Shown here in pieces: positions 23,044-35,920 of a stretch of 64,000 nucleotides of DNA. Made by a program: the position numbers and the translations under genes. Source of the stretch: Meandrina meandrites (Eukaryota > Cnidaria > Anthozoa > Scleractinia > Meandrinidae); the NCBI GenBank assembly GCA_963693305.1, contig OY855914.1:13827783-13891782 (forward strand), written 5' to 3'. How positions within the stretch are numbered: position 1 is the first letter of the stretch; every line of letters begins with the position of its first letter. The notes under the pieces were generated by a model, which worked only from the letters and a program-made list of their open reading frames with translations, was not told the origin of the DNA and made no database searches.

Positions 23044-24814
23044 GTAAGTGACTACATACATGTTACCAATAATTAACCGCGCGGCCATGGGCCGAGCGCG
23101 GTTCTTGATTTACACGGGATTTATTATTATTATTTTTTTGTATTTTTTTTCTCGGGGACCAGACCCAAACCTCAACTCGGCCAAATCGTGATCGTGACTT
23201 TTAATCACGCAACCTGTGATGTTTATTCACCGAAAGCTGTTAAAACATTAATGTACGGAAAATGTTATGGATATTGTTTTATTTATTGTGTATAAAGTAT
23301 AATTTCTTTTGGTTTTATCGAAGCGTTGGACTCAAAGCTAACATTAAATACACCAAAAAAAGGTATTACGTCAGCCATGGAATGCGCTGATGTTGCAGGT
23401 TTCACTTTCGTTACGTGACAGATAACGTTGTGTTTTCTTTGCAACTCTATATCGGCAGAAGCGACGGTCATTAATTTATTTGCACTTCTGCAAGTATTTC
23501 CTGTATGTTTAGGCAATTGAAGTGAATTCTTTGGCTGTTTCATCAAAGCGAGTTCAGAGATTTGAAGGAAAATTAAATATTTGCGAAGGTAAACAATTGA
23601 GCATGCCTGAACGTGCAGGGGTTACGTCATTAGTAGGCAAAAAACCAACAAGCTTAACACAGCCAGGGATAGCGTAAACTTCGGATTGTGTGACTCGCGT
23701 GATTACTTTGCTAGTCCTTCACTCATAGTACAAACAAATTGAAACAAGAATGTATGGAAAATGTTGCGGATATATTTTTTTTATTGTGTGTAAAATTAAC
23801 AGCGTTCAAATAGCAGAATGTTTAATTCATGCCCAAACATGTCACAAGCGAAGTTCCAGATTAAGACCATTACGTCATCATAAATTTCACAACGGCTATG
23901 GGCGTTGGTGCAATATTGGATTGTGTGACTCGCGTGACTACTTTGCTAGTCCTTTACTCTAAGTACAAAACAAATTTAATTTAACCGTGACTTTTCTGAG
24001 AAAGAAACCTGTTAATTAGCAAAAATGGAGTTAATTTAAAAAAGCGCGGTTTTAAGATGCTTGCATCTTCTTGTTGATTCTTTAATTCATTTTGTTTCTC
24101 CCCCCCCCCCCCCCCTCAGAGATAATGAAGCCTCCTTTGTTTATAATCCTACATGTGGAATTACTAGTTACATGCAATGCTAAATTAATGAAGAAAGCTT
24201 TTAAAATATGGATGTCTATACTTTCATAGCTATTCTTTTTTAACTTTCAGATCTATATATACAATGTATGCCCTTTCAGTTTCAGTTTTTTTTTCTTTTC
24301 TGGTCACATGACTTGTCATATATGGCCATCATTTGAAACTCTTGAAGGACCCTTCAATGGAAGAAAGTTTTGCAAAAGCATATAAGATCTTGTAGGAGGT
24401 CTGGTTTCTAAAATGTGACAGTTAGAAACTGTTCTTAGCAACAAGTTGGTAGTTAAGAAGGAATTCCCTTAATCAATGTCACTCACTCACTCACTTACAA
24501 TACATGCACTTACTCATTACTTACAATACATGCACTTACTCATTAACTTACAATACATGCATGTCTTAGATTGTGAAATTCAGATGGTTAATTACTGTAA
24601 GTTATTTTTTGATAGCCAAGAAACTATTATGGCCAGTAACCAAGTGGTACCTTACCTAGAGAAATTGGAGAGTTTAAGAAATCAGGCAAAATGGTACTAT
24701 TCTACTTAATTAGGGAAGGGAAACAGCTTGTGGTTCGAGTTATTGGGAGAAATTGGGATTTAACTATTTTTTAAAGCAAGGTTCTTTTTCTCTCCATTTT
24801 TTGTTTTGTTTTAG
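23044..24814. other. GTF3C1 intron 8, internally repetitive
   Basis: No gene is supported. A candidate non-coding element spans about 23075-24052 with short inverted ends AACCGCGC / GCGCGGTT. It contains duplicated blocks: GGATTGTGTGACTCGCGTGA at 23680 and 23915, and GGAAAATGTT near 23261 and 23756. A C-run lies at about 24101-24116. 24476-24560 repeats TTACAATACATGCACTTACT. Confidence 0.45.
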
Positions 24815-24912
24815 TTGAGAGGGTCACATATAGAAAACTTAAGAGGAAAGCAGTGATACTTGAATATCTGCAGAAGGTGAAAGTCGTTGAAGGATCTCAA
24901 CCAATTCAAAAG
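24815..24912 (+). CDS. GTF3C1: GTF3C1 exon i
   Basis: The exon encodes ERVTYRKLKRKAVILEYLQK followed by VKVVEGSQPIQK. It matches the animal motif ETYRLLKRRN.I.EAV...R.IE....IQK at the start of the central winged-helix unit of GTF3C1 (family knowledge). The acceptor is TTGTTTTAG and the donor GTAATT at 24913; phase 1 in, 0 out. Confidence 0.9.
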
Positions 24913-25852
24913 GTAATTTTCATTGTTTCAGCTTATGTTTGTTTAAAGGAATAACATTTTCAGACTAGACGTGACCTTTGCGGAAAGCAGTACACTGTAT
25001 AAACCTGCGTGCAAGAACCTACATTATTAAACTCTGAAAATAATTTCCGAGTTTCTCGGCAGCAGGACCAAATTCACTCCTTCTATCCTTCTGTCTGGAC
25101 CTCCATCCATCAGTTCCTGTTAGACTTTTGTTAATCCGCTGACTAGTGCATAGTGCTTGCATGTATATTTACATTTAGGATCGAATGACAATGAAACGCT
25201 TCAAATAGTTTCTTAAACGCTCAGTACGGTATTTTATAATAGTTCATGTTTATAGTGGAATGTTATAAACACTAGCAAAAAAAAAACAATAAAAAGGAAG
25301 AAAACCCCCCAAAAAAGAAACTGAGTTCCAAATCTAGGACTAGAACTCACAACCTTTGTTTACTGTTGTGCTTTGAAAGGCAATAGCTTATCCGTTGAGC
25401 CATGTCGTGACAAGGTCATCTCTGTAATCAAATAATCCTTAATCAAAGTTACCAAAGAGTGGAGGGTTAAGTTGTAAGTATGCGATGGCATACACAAGTT
25501 TGATGGATAGGGAGTTGAACTTACCTGTTCATATCTTTGTTTGTGGAAGTTTTTGGTTTTTCAAGTAGATTCTGGTTGCATAATTCATTTTGTGAGTTTC
25601 AGTGGCTCATAGCCACTTTGATTTTAGAGTACCGGTATATGGCAAAACAGGTTTTTCAATTGGAGTAGTTATTCACAATATAATTTAGGCTAAGTAGTAG
25701 TCACTATTGCTGTCATGTCCATTCCGAAAGTAAGTAAGTAACAATAGAATATACTTTGTAGCCAATCAGCACAAAGATATACAGAACACTTTGTATCAAC
25801 AATGACCTAACAATGGTCCACAATGTAAAACTAACATCTTTTCTGTAAATAC
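24913..25852. other. Intron 9, proximal part; tRNA-like SINE remnant
   Basis: No gene is seen. On the minus strand 25325-25412 resembles a degraded tRNA-headed SINE: A-box-like TGGCTCAACGGATAAGC, then B-box-like GAGTTCTAGTCC. An A-rich stretch lies at 25279-25320. Confidence 0.4.
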
Positions 25853-26618
25853 AAGGTGATTGATCGCCAGGTGAGTGTTTTTATATTTTACAACATGTAT
25901 TTACTTCTGACAGCTTTCATATTTTGTTTCTAACTGATCAGATGAAAGTTTTCGTGACTATTTTTCTCTATGGTTTTCCATCGTTATTTTACAGCACGTG
26001 ATAATCAACATTTATGCTTGTGGCTCCATAAAGAACCCGTACTCTAGACCATACTCCGAAATTTCGAAGAACATAAGCTTGGTAGAAGAAAAATTTTTCA
26101 CTGAGGCTCTCTGAAGGAATATTGAGCCCCACTGTTGGATAACTAAGCCTTTTTAGAGGAATATAATTGAGCCTCTTTGGAGGAATATAATTGAGCCTTT
26201 TCGGAGGAATATAATTGAGCCTCTTCGGAGGAATATAATTGAGCCTCTTCGGAGGAATATAATTGAGCCTCTTTGGAGGAATATAATTGAGCCTCTTCGG
26301 AGGAATATAATTGAGCCTCTTTGGAGGAATAAGCGGAGCCACAAGCATACGTGTTATCACACGCTGTAAAATAACGATGCAACACCATAGAAATTTGTCA
26401 TATATACTGACCTAAATGCTGAAAAATACTCATGAAACCTTTCATCAACCTAGTTCCCAGCCTCAGGGTCTCTCTCCTGCCCCTGAGAGACCCTGGAAAC
26501 AAATTGACCCTGGGAATGAGGTTAACCTTTCATCTGATCGGTTAGAAACAAAATATGAAAGCTGTGAGTAGTAAATGTTGTAAAATATAAAAACTCTCAC
26601 CTAGTGATCGATCACCTT
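25853..26618. mobile_element. Fold-back element with long inverted arms
   Basis: Arms 25853-25970 and 26527-26618 are inverted copies (AAGGTGATTGATCGCC ... GTGATCGATCACCTT; GCTTTCATATTTTGTTTCTAAC). An inner pair at about 25980-26028 and 26334-26380 (GTTATTTTACAGC / GCTGTAAAATAAC) is also complementary. The loop carries a 24-bp satellite. It resembles a fold-back/MULE-like or foldable MITE structure; no transposase is present. Confidence 0.75.
26153..26333. repeat. 24-bp tandem repeat, about 7.5 units
   Basis: Units read AGGAATATAATTGAGCCTCT plus TCGG or TTGG. Because 24 is a multiple of three and few stops arise, all minus frames stay open; the predicted peptides are artefacts. Confidence 0.95.
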
Positions 26619-26626
26619 GCAAACAG

Positions 26627-26692
26627 AAGCAGTAAAACCACGCCAAGATCACCTTCCAAACAGATCTAGAAGCAGTAAAACCACGCCAAGAT
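26627..26692. repeat. Short tandem duplication beside the fold-back element
   Basis: GAAGCAGTAAAACCACGCCA followed by AGAT occurs twice, about 43 bp apart, directly outside the right arm. Confidence 0.7.
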
Positions 26693-29290
26693 GTTCATGT
26701 GGATAACAATGCATTCTTTAAACTTTTTTACATGCATTTGCGTCCACATAAAAGCACATTTACGCCAATTATACTTTTCATTGTTTTCTCCTCCAGCAGG
26801 AGTCATAAGCGCCTATAAGGTGCCTATTTTTTAACGAAGGAGATATACAAATGTAGTTGTTGATTACCAGAAAAAAGTACATTGTAAATAAACTTGGGTT
26901 TAGTCCTTAATTAAATAATTATATTTACGTAGTCTTTATTCACAACTGTATTAACTTTAACAAAAAGAGAAATTAATTGATAGTAGAATGTATAATTACG
27001 CTGTATTATCTCTACAACAAGAGTTGTAGAAATTATAGTTAGTATATGTAATTGCATGGGACTGAGGGCAATTAAGATTAACTTCAGGTGCATTTTCAAC
27101 ATTTTCACAAAATTGCCCATCAGTCACAAGGCAACAAGGGCAATTTGGAAAACTTTAAAAGAAATTAATCCTTAATTGTACGAGGGCACATTATGATTAC
27201 TTGTTTATCAAATAAAGGCCAAAACAAACAGTACTTTGTACAAAAGAAAATGCCACTGTGGTGTAAACCGGTTTGCAAGAATATTCACTTGTTGCAAAAT
27301 GACCACATAAACAATCATGACAATTTTCTTTCACATTTGATGAAATAACCACATTTATATCAAACTCAGAAATATTGCATTTCTGAACCTTTTTTTAAAA
27401 AACTTAATTGTTAAAAGTTGTTTTAAGTGGGAAGCCAACTGAGTGCAGATGGCACATGCTCATGATCAGCCAATCAGGATCAAGTTATCATGCCCTCGCG
27501 ATTAAGAAAAAATGCCCTCTGTCTCAACCAATCAGCATTCAGTAATATTGCCCCAAATTTGATTAATACTTTTATTTGTAATTACAGTTTGAAGTAGTAT
27601 TTTCTTTATATAAAATTTGCAATCTCTTAGTCAAACTCCTTGATTAAAATGTTTATTATTACATGTACATGTACCTGCGTTGGAAACTGAAATTCTGGAG
27701 GGCTCGCCATATCTGGGTGAGTGACCGTCAAGCTGCATTCACCCAGATAATTTTCCTTCTCCCAGTCTCCACACACTCATCTTGCCAATTCGATAAAAGT
27801 TTCTATGTCCTTGTCTTTTTGTAATCCTGAATCAAAGACTGTTCTCAACATATTGCCATCAGCAGTGGTATTCTTCTCGCTAGGTGGATAGTTAACTCAT
27901 CTCAGGAAGACATCTCCACATTTTAACACTAAGCGAGTTTGTTTGCACAGCACAACAGCATTTGGGGTAATGGGGGGAGGTGGATTGAAAAACTAATTGG
28001 TGGTTCCTAAATTAGTGGATACTTGGCCAAGTGTTTCAACAGTTTTGTCCAAGATTGTGTAACTTACATTTTAGCTAATAATTAGAAAACATGTTTAAGT
28101 TCTGCCATAAAATGCTTTCACTTTTTTGTAGTCTCTTCAAACGTTTTACCACAAACTACTCTGTTGTCACAACAAACCTTTTTAAACTATGAAACCACAG
28201 ATTAGAATGGTTTTCGGTGGCTCGTTGCCAATTAAACGGTGGAACTGTTAATGATTCTACTGAGACAAAGAATGTCTAGGAATCAAAAATGAAATAACTT
28301 TAATGAAGGGCTGAGACACATTTCAATGCAGTTTCTACATTATCAAACTTCAGATAAAATATAAGATGAGTTTTTCATGTACGTCATTGGTGCTAATTAG
28401 AAAATTATTTGTAGTGCTTTTGTCGATACAGTTAAAGGATTGAAACCAATCCAATTCAATTGAAATGAATTTAGCCATAAAATGAAACATTAACTTCAGA
28501 AAACGAAACAAAATGTAACATACATGTATTTGGCATTCAAAAGCAACAGAATGAAAAATACATGAAAAACACATTTTTTGAGTGGATTACTCATGTTAGC
28601 AATATAATGGCATCATGCGATTACATCCCAAGCATTACAGAATGAATTATAATGTGTTACGAACAAGCTTAAGCAGTTAATAAACCAAACAAAACATCGC
28701 AACAAGAATTTTCTGTTTTGACCTCCTGAAGATGATCAATTTATTTATAAAATCCCTTCTGCATCATATCCATGGAATTATGTAATGGAAAGCAAAAGAT
28801 TGTTTAGCACCAGAATGAAAGAGTGTCTCAGAAAATACAATAAGGTATGTTGAACATTAATTGCCAAAGCCAATTCTACGATCAATGACAAAAAAAAAAA
28901 CAGTCGTATCGTGTAACACAACCAAAACTGTAAGCAAAAATCTATGGAAAAACTGCGATTAAAGGAAGAAATACATGACAACAAATATCAGAAAAAGGTC
29001 AATCATGTGTGAAAGTTGTTAGAAACAATGTTCATCATTACTGTAATTAATATTCATGAAAAAATGAGACCAGATAAGCAAGTCTGGATACATACCATAC
29101 AATGGTCGCCTGTGGCGAATTAAATCAAAGCTTCCCGACAAGGCAGACATTGCGTTCTGCGGATGTCGCATGAGAGTACAATCCATAAACAGATAAACTA
29201 TTGCATGATGGCGCTGGGTCACGTATGCTTACAAGATCGCTTCAAAGGTCATTTTGCATGGTAGATATTTTGAAGACAAACTTGACTCCT
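26693..29290. other. Intron 9, middle part
   Basis: No gene or well-defined repeat is supported across this AT-rich stretch; its short minus-strand ORFs have no family signature. Confidence 0.35.
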
Positions 29291-29660
29291 CTGTGCCCTG
29301 TGCTTGGGTGACAGGTTTCGCGAACATTTGCGCTCAACATCAGCAAACACAGAACTGCCCATCGGACACCATTTTAGCTCGCTGGGACACTCCACTAATG
29401 ATATGCTGATATCAGTGAACCTCACTGGCTACCGAAAGAAAGAGAGCGGAAGCCAGGCTCATTTTCAACCACAGCACTCTACATCCACGTGGACTGAACA
29501 CAGATTTTAGCTTCATTTAATTGTGCGCTATACACTTACTGCTTGTGCACGCAAAAATGTTACCATTTCAAATTTAAATTTAACTTTAAATGTATCGCGT
29601 GCAAGCATTAGTTCCTAAAAAATCCAGTGATGAAGAGGCAGAAGCCTCGAAACGTCTGGA
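29291..29660 (+). mobile_element. Penelope-like element fragment (GIY-YIG C-terminal end)
   Basis: The frame GDRFREHLRSTSANTELPIG, then HHFSSLGHSTNDMLIS and a terminal STWTEHRF, matches the C-terminal half of GIY-YIG endonuclease domains in Penelope-like retroelements (family knowledge: R..RF.EH......PV..HF...GH). The upstream RT part is missing. The 3' flank carries GAAGCCTCGAAACGTCTGG, a phrase related to 40244-40260. Confidence 0.65.
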
Positions 29661-30487
29661 ATTGTGAAGTTGTATCAGGCGCTTAAAGCAATCTTAAATT
29701 TTCACATAATAATAGATTGACTTGTTCAAATTTTCGTATCATTTGGTCACATAGTAGGCCAACTTTGGATCTTTTGAGCACTTGCCTACTCCGTCTGCCA
29801 TTTAACATTGAAACTACCTCGTGAGGTTGCTTCAATCCTGCTCAGAATAAACATGTTTCGATCATGATTTGCGCAATGCATCGTCTGATGTGAACACTTT
29901 TCAGAGTGAAACATGTTTTATTGGTGATCAGACTAATCATGTTTTGGCCTAGTGTGAACACAGTATAAGCAGACTAAGCCAAAGCTCTTCAGTGGAAATT
30001 GGCCAGGATGTTGCACCTTTGGAATTGTTATGAATACCTCACTGGTAGATGATGTGCTGTTCAGAAAAAGAAAACTTGTTATGTACATCTTGTTGTTACA
30101 AGTCATGAGTGTTGTGAGGTGTAGTTTTCTCTGCTTCCAGGAGAGTGTGGAGCATACCTCATCCATTCTGAGTGATTAAAACCTTAAAAAGCAATTAATC
30201 ACTCCAAGGGAGTATTCAAGCCAGTGAACACACATAATTATGCGGTAAATCTATTTTGGCCACGTGTACAGTAAGCTCAAAATTGTCACAAAATTTAGTA
30301 CTTTTCTCGTTTCCAAAAAAATAGTTGCGACACACTTACTGAAAATTGGCATGAAGTTGTTATGAGTGCTTAATAATTAATAAAATAATAGCATTGTTTG
30401 AAAAGCTTTTTACTTTTTTCAAAAAAAAGTTAATAGCTTCTCACAGAATGTTTTAATTTTACAGTGCATTGATTTTACTATCTTTAG
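29661..30487. other. Intron 9, distal part
   Basis: No gene is supported. CATGTTT-rich imperfect repeats lie at 29850-29950. It ends in a CTATCTTTAG acceptor at 30478-30487. Confidence 0.35.
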
Positions 30488-30552
30488 GCTGTGATATTGA
30501 GTGAGGAAGAAGAAGGACAGGAGGGGCGAATTGATAGAAAGGTGCTAAACAG
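30488..30552 (+). CDS. GTF3C1: GTF3C1 exon j
   Basis: The exon encodes AVILSEEEEGQEGRIDRKVL and N plus a split Arg codon. Position and phase (0 in, 2 out) fit the segment before the next exon's MLDDLCVQG. The acidic EEEEGQEG stretch parallels the variable loop of the animal protein. Confidence 0.82.
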
Positions 30553-31860
30553 GTAAAATTATAACTAAACAACATTTCACATAATATGGACAATTATTAC
30601 ATTTATTAGTTAGCCTGAGGTAAATATTCTAATGATTGAAGTAATTCAATTCAGTGTCCTGCTTTTAAAGAGCTGTACTGGGTGAGTGGGTGGGTCTGCT
30701 CTTTGTACATTTCTCTATTTTTTTCACTTGCAAAGCATACAGTCATCTTACATGTTGTAACTTGATCATTAATTTGTTCTCCCTATAATTATATAGCTTT
30801 GGTGTGCAAGTTGTTTCAGATGAAAAAATGAAACAACAGCTTTACTAGTCTATACATGTAAATAAATGGCTTTGTGCAAAACTAGGCTACTGGTAATTAA
30901 GTGACTTTTTGGGTGAAAAATCTTTTTTTTTTCAAAAGTGCCTGAAGTTTTGCATGTGGTCTTCAATTTTAAGACAAATGTAACCCTACACTGTATGTGA
31001 TGCAGTTAAATGTGTGTGTTCATTGACATAATCTAATTTGTAAAAAAATCTCTGTTTATGGATATGTAGTAGCCATTTTATTTATTCATTAACCCATTGG
31101 TGAGTGTGCCTCCTGTGAACTTTGATTTTGATGTATGCCCGAGCACAAAATGTGAAAGTCATGCCTTCATGTTGCACATGGCATTTTGAGCAGGTTGGAT
31201 CTAATTTAGCCCATAACTGACCAGAAAATGTCAAAAAATGTCAAAAAGATGTGATTTTTTCATAATTCTCCAGGTGTCAAACGGGTTAAACATGCAGTTA
31301 GCTAATTTAAAACTACATATAACAACATTAATTGTGTTAGTACAAAGAAATGGAAAGGTTGGCTTGCTGAATATGTCGCAGCATAATGGTTAACAATAGA
31401 CCATATATATAGCATTTCTCACACACCACTGGTAGCCATGCCAGGCTGATCGCCATAACCTGACCTTTATTACAAGCTCAACAAATCCTTACATGTACGT
31501 CATAAATTATCATTAGGAAAAATACATAATGGAGACGCTGACAAAAGATACAGCACCAACTAAAAAATTCCTTTGGGTGGGTGGGTGGGAAAAGGTCAGT
31601 AGTGGCGGACGCAACAAAACCAACTGCCCGCAAAAGGTCACATGACCCTTTCCCAGGTCCCAGCGGTGTGTGAGAAAAACATTTTCCACTTATTTCATGT
31701 CATGCGACCAGTGGAAAATAACACTTAGGGAATAAGTTACAAATCTTTCAGGTTTGTTCAAAAGTGCTTTACTCACTTACATTAACAATTTAAATAAAGC
31801 ATAATTATCAAGTAAATTGACACAACTTTAATTAGCTAACCACAGTGTATTTTTCTACAG
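30553..31860. other. Intron 10 with an inverted-repeat element
   Basis: No gene is seen. 31415-31432 and 31660-31677 are inverted (TTTCTCACACACCACTGG / CCAGCGGTGTGTGAGAAA), marking a ~265-bp MITE-like unit without a resolved target duplication. Confidence 0.5.
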
Positions 31861-31939
31861 GATGCTTGATGATCTCTGTGTTCAGGGGTCAATCAGACAA
31901 CTCAAGACTGTGATTCATCATGGAGCTACATCACAAATG
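31861..31939 (+). CDS. GTF3C1: GTF3C1 exon k
   Basis: The exon encodes MLDDLCVQGSIRQLKTVIHH followed by GATSQM. It matches the winged-helix pattern LVR.LSEEGLLRLY.T.I..G of GTF3C1 (family knowledge). The acceptor is TTTTCTACAG and the donor GTACAC at 31940; phase 2 in, 0 out. Confidence 0.88.
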
Positions 31940-32610
31940 GTACACATAACTCACTTTTTTTAAAAATAACCTTGCTTTGCTATAATGTGCTATAATTTAA
32001 TATTTAGTGGCTGCATTTAAATTTCAGTCGTTGAGTTTATTCTTTTTTAATCACAGTCATACATTTACACATTTTCTTTTTAACACGGTGGGGCCAGCAT
32101 ATGCAGACCACAATGAATAATGAAAAAAATTCAAGATGGCGGCTTATTTAAAACTTAAACAAAGCCTTTGACAACCAATACAGTGCTGTATTGAGCGGCA
32201 CTGAAACTGGAGATGGGTTATAATTATAGGGTGGGCAAATAATGTTTTCAGAGAGCTTGAAGATGACTTATTTGTATTGGACAACAAATACACTCGTGAA
32301 GAATGTTGCCCAATAATCCAGCAACAAAACTGTGTCTGGGAATTTATATATTTTCCTTCGAAACGTTATGGCTGTTTTAGCTCACGAAATGGTTGTTTCT
32401 TAAACTCTTAAAAATTAAACTTTTTCCTGTTTAAATATAAATCCATCCGGAAATGAACTTAATTTGTAGCCTCAGTACATGGAAATCACATGCCTTATTT
32501 GGACAACATAAATACATGTTAACTTAAAACAAATTAATCTTCATAATCTACAATTCTTAAGCTTTCAGAAAAAAATATACCTTGCTTGGGTTTTGTTAAA
32601 TGCTAGATGG
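31940..32610. other. Intron 11 spacer
   Basis: No gene or clear repeat is supported. Confidence 0.3.
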
Positions 32611-32618
32611 TAAAGTAG

Positions 32619-33107
32619 AGGGTCCCCTATACCCCTTTGCAAAACTGAATCACGTAAAAATATTTAGCCTTTTCACGCGTCACGAATAATTACCAAAATG
32701 TTTTCACGTTCATGCAAAAATCAAGGCGATCCCAGTTTAGACTTGAGCGCCCGGAAGGCGTAAAACCGCAAAAATTTGATTTGAGTGTTGCATATCATCA
32801 CGTCTCGATAGCTTACAAAGTTTCATCTGTTCAAAACCTAACCATAGAGCTGAAAACAAAGATGTACATTTACTAGAACACTAAAAGAATTGATAATTAA
32901 GCCACGAACAAGATATGATTCACCAATCACATCTAATTCAACTCTTCGTTCACGGGTCATGTTTAAGTTAAAAATTGCTTTCACGTGCACGTGAAAAGAT
33001 CTTGAAATTGGCAATCACGAATCACGAAAAAATAAAAGCTTCAATCACGTTTCACGGAAAAATAAATTACTCCAATCACGCTTCACGTAAAAAGTATAGG
33101 GGACCCT
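32619..33107. mobile_element. hAT-like non-autonomous element (AGGGTCCCC ends)
   Basis: The 489-bp element has inverted ends AGGGTCCCCTATAC / GTATAGGGGACCCT. Flanks TAAAGTAG (32611-32618) and CAAAGTAG (33108-33115) match at 7 of 8 bases, consistent with an aged 8-bp hAT duplication. The interior is rich in TCACGNNTCACG phrases. It does not encode a protein. Confidence 0.75.
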
Positions 33108-33216
33108 CAAAGTAGCTACAACACATGATAGTCATTTGATACCTTTTCCTTTGCTTCCCTCAAATCAGCACTTAGCTGGATATTAAATGAATTGCGTATA
33201 AATTATTTCAAAACAG

Positions 33217-33324
33217 GTGTATCTCTTCCTACATTCATCCATTAGTAATGATGATCCTGAAGTCGCACTTTGTTTGGAACAGTGTCGTGTTCGCCTGAGA
33301 GATCAGACTTTTAAAGTCGTTGAG
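33217..33324 (+). CDS. GTF3C1: GTF3C1 exon l
   Basis: The exon encodes VYLFLHSSISNDDPEVALCL followed by EQCRVRLRDQTFKVVE. It matches the animal segment DLVVHPS....DPLV....EQ.RFR (family knowledge). It is 108 nt in phase 0-0, with acceptor AAAACAG and donor GTATTT. Confidence 0.9.
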
Positions 33325-33332
33325 GTATTTAT

Positions 33333-33566
33333 ACCTGATTGAAGAAACGTTGATCCTGGAATGCACAAACCATGAATGATGTGACCCAAATGTTTACTGG
33401 GAAATCGGAAAAGTTAATGGTCGTCTGTGACAAATAAAAATAAACAGAACAATGAGACAGGTTCCATAAATCAAGCTTTAGGGTACCCAAACAAACCCAA
33501 AATCCTTTTCGGTCTTATCATTCGTGGTTTATGCTTTTCACAGGATCAACGTTTCTTCAATTAGGT
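33333..33566. mobile_element. MITE adjacent to the exon l donor
   Basis: Inverted ends ACCTGATTGAAGAAACGTTG / CAACGTTTCTTCAATTAGGT extend inward over about 50 bp with small gaps. It starts only 8 bp after the splice donor of exon l. No target duplication was resolved. Confidence 0.75.
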
Positions 33567-35912
33567 GTATACATGTAATCTGTGTTATGCAAATGTATGC
33601 ATATTTTATTATTATTATTAATTTTTCCTAAAAAAATTCTTTACTTAATTGTTATGAATTTTTAACACTGAAAATCAGTTTTCTTGTCTTATGAACTTTT
33701 AACACTGAAAATCAGTTTTCTTGTCTTGGTAAGGAAGGCATAAAATGGGTAGCACATTAGAGTCTGGATTAAGAGACCCAATTTCAAGCCCTAGCGAGGC
33801 TGTGCCATTGTGTATCTTCTTGAGCAACTGTGAGTGCCTCTTGCCAAGTCGGAATCTGAATGGTTACCAACAATCTGCTAGGAAATTGACAAAATAATGT
33901 TGATGGTTTAACTGTGCTGAGCTTCATTGTAGCATGACATTCATGGGAGGGGCAATGCTCCTGAATCTATGGTGGTGTGCACTAGTGGGCTGTGTGTTGA
34001 ATTTTAAAGGATGTAGTTCTCCAGGTAAAACACTGTTTGCCATTCAACTCTTGCCATAATTATGGGGAGTACCTGACTGTGTGCACTACATGTAGATAAA
34101 AAGGTGGAGTATAATTATCTATGTTACTCTTATATGAAGAACACAAAGACTATAAAATTATTTGTTTCTGAAGACTCTCCATGTGGTACTATTCTTCATG
34201 GAGCAGGAAACTTTGCACTAAACAATAAAAGATAAATCTATTACGTGCTTGAACTCAGAAATGTGTGCTTTTCTCTGTGGTAAGACTCTTGTAGACTCCA
34301 CTTCTTCACTTCCGAGGGGCCACCTGAACAACACAAATTAATAAAAGCAGATTTTTAGTCATCACAGCTTCATGTGAAATAATTCTTGATATGGCACAAA
34401 ATATTTCATAAACTGAAAAAAAAAATCCTTTGATTAATCAATCAGTGTGATAATCAGTGTGATAATTGGTTTTATTGTTGAGAGCAAAGCAAACTACTGT
34501 TGATGGCACTGTGTTTACAGAATAATAATAAAAGACATCAATGACTACTTTTCATCCCCATAGCTGTGGTAAATATTACAAAACGTTTAATAATTAAATA
34601 ATTATGCAAAAATTTGAACTGGGATTTTTGGCACAAATTTTCTAACAGCCAAGTAACAAATATTTTAAGTGTAGTGTGCTTTGAAAATCCTTCTAGAAGA
34701 GATGTTTTTTGATTTGATCTATTAAGTGTTTTCAAGAGAGATGAGTGTTTTTGTGCCTAGTGGCTCGTAGAGCCCGAGGCACTATGTTATCGTGCACGCG
34801 TGTGTCCGTAATTCGTAATTGGTAATCAGCGCGTCTAATTAACACGTCATAACTGGAAGCTCGATTTGACATCAGCCATTTACTCGCTTCATTTGCTCAC
34901 ATTGCGCGTTTCTTCAACGACGTTGGTAAGGTTTCTATGTTAAAGATAAATTTATGTTACTCTTCTTCTAGAGCCAGGCTCAACTTTTGGTGGATTTTCA
35001 AAGAATTTGATCTTAAAAGCAACATGAAGGGATTTTCCGAGAATTTTCTTGCTTTATCGGTAAAGAAACTGAAGAAAGTGTTGATGGTTCTTCCGTCGAG
35101 CGATCACTGCCCGTGGACGAGCGTTTCTTGTCGAATGTTGTCGTTATATGCTAGGCTATCACTAGGCACATGTAGTCATAGACTGCCTATTATTTTTTAA
35201 TATTGTGTTTTGTGTTTAAAATCGCTCATGTGGAAAAAAGGAGACAACTCATTACGGCCTTGGCCACAATTTGACATCTTGGACAACCAGAAGTGATGTA
35301 AAATTTCGATCCATTTCAAAAGTGTGTGCTGTGAACCTAATTTTAGCCAGCTGCTGTTTGAATTCATGGGACAGATACTACCCTTTCAATCTTGAAATCC
35401 ACAGAGGGATTAATTAGTTTTACATGTATGACCCCTTTACCATGTTTTGTGCCATGACAGAAAAAAAAAAGCATTTTCCCAAATGGGAGCAAGCCAATTA
35501 AGGTTGTTAGAGCACTGTGATTCTTGCAAAAATATAACATGCCATTTTTGGTAGATTTATGTAAGCCTCTAACATTGAGTGACAGGCATTACTTTTAGAT
35601 TGAATTCATCTTGTGAGTGAGTGAGTGGTTCTTTGGGGGAGCACAAGCTGCAAGCCAAGTGGAGAGAAAAGCAAACACAGATTTCCTCTGGAAGAAAGTG
35701 TTACCCTTGGAACCTGTGACGGATTGAGATAAAATAATATAACAATTTAAATTGTTGCTGGTGAACTGATGTAAAAACATGAGAAAATTGGTTGTTTTAA
35801 GTGGAGCGAAGTATACATGTATTTACGTAAAAAGTTAAGAGCTTTTAGCATAATAATTAACATAGAGAAAAAAATAGAGAGAGCTGAGACAAGGCCAACT
35901 GATCAGTCTCTG
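33567..35912. other. Intron 12, proximal part
   Basis: No gene is supported. 33656-33727 holds two copies of a 37-bp unit (ACACTGAAAATCAGTTTTCT core). 33738-33850 is a diverged relative of the 19440 SINE (CAATTTCAAGCCCTAGC at the B-box). Confidence 0.5.
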
Positions 35913-35920
35913 CCTTGATC

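Noticed and set aside
24476..24709. Possible extra GTF3C1 exon
   Set aside because: It begins in a simple repeat, lacks splice sites in the needed phase, and exons h and i already join in phase.
26153..26333. CRISPR array
   Set aside because: Units are directly tandem with no unique spacers, and the DNA is eukaryotic.
25989..26388. ORFs with repeated IPPKRLNY, SSEEAQLY and RRGSIIFL peptides
   Set aside because: All three frames of a 24-bp satellite are open; this is a repeat artefact.
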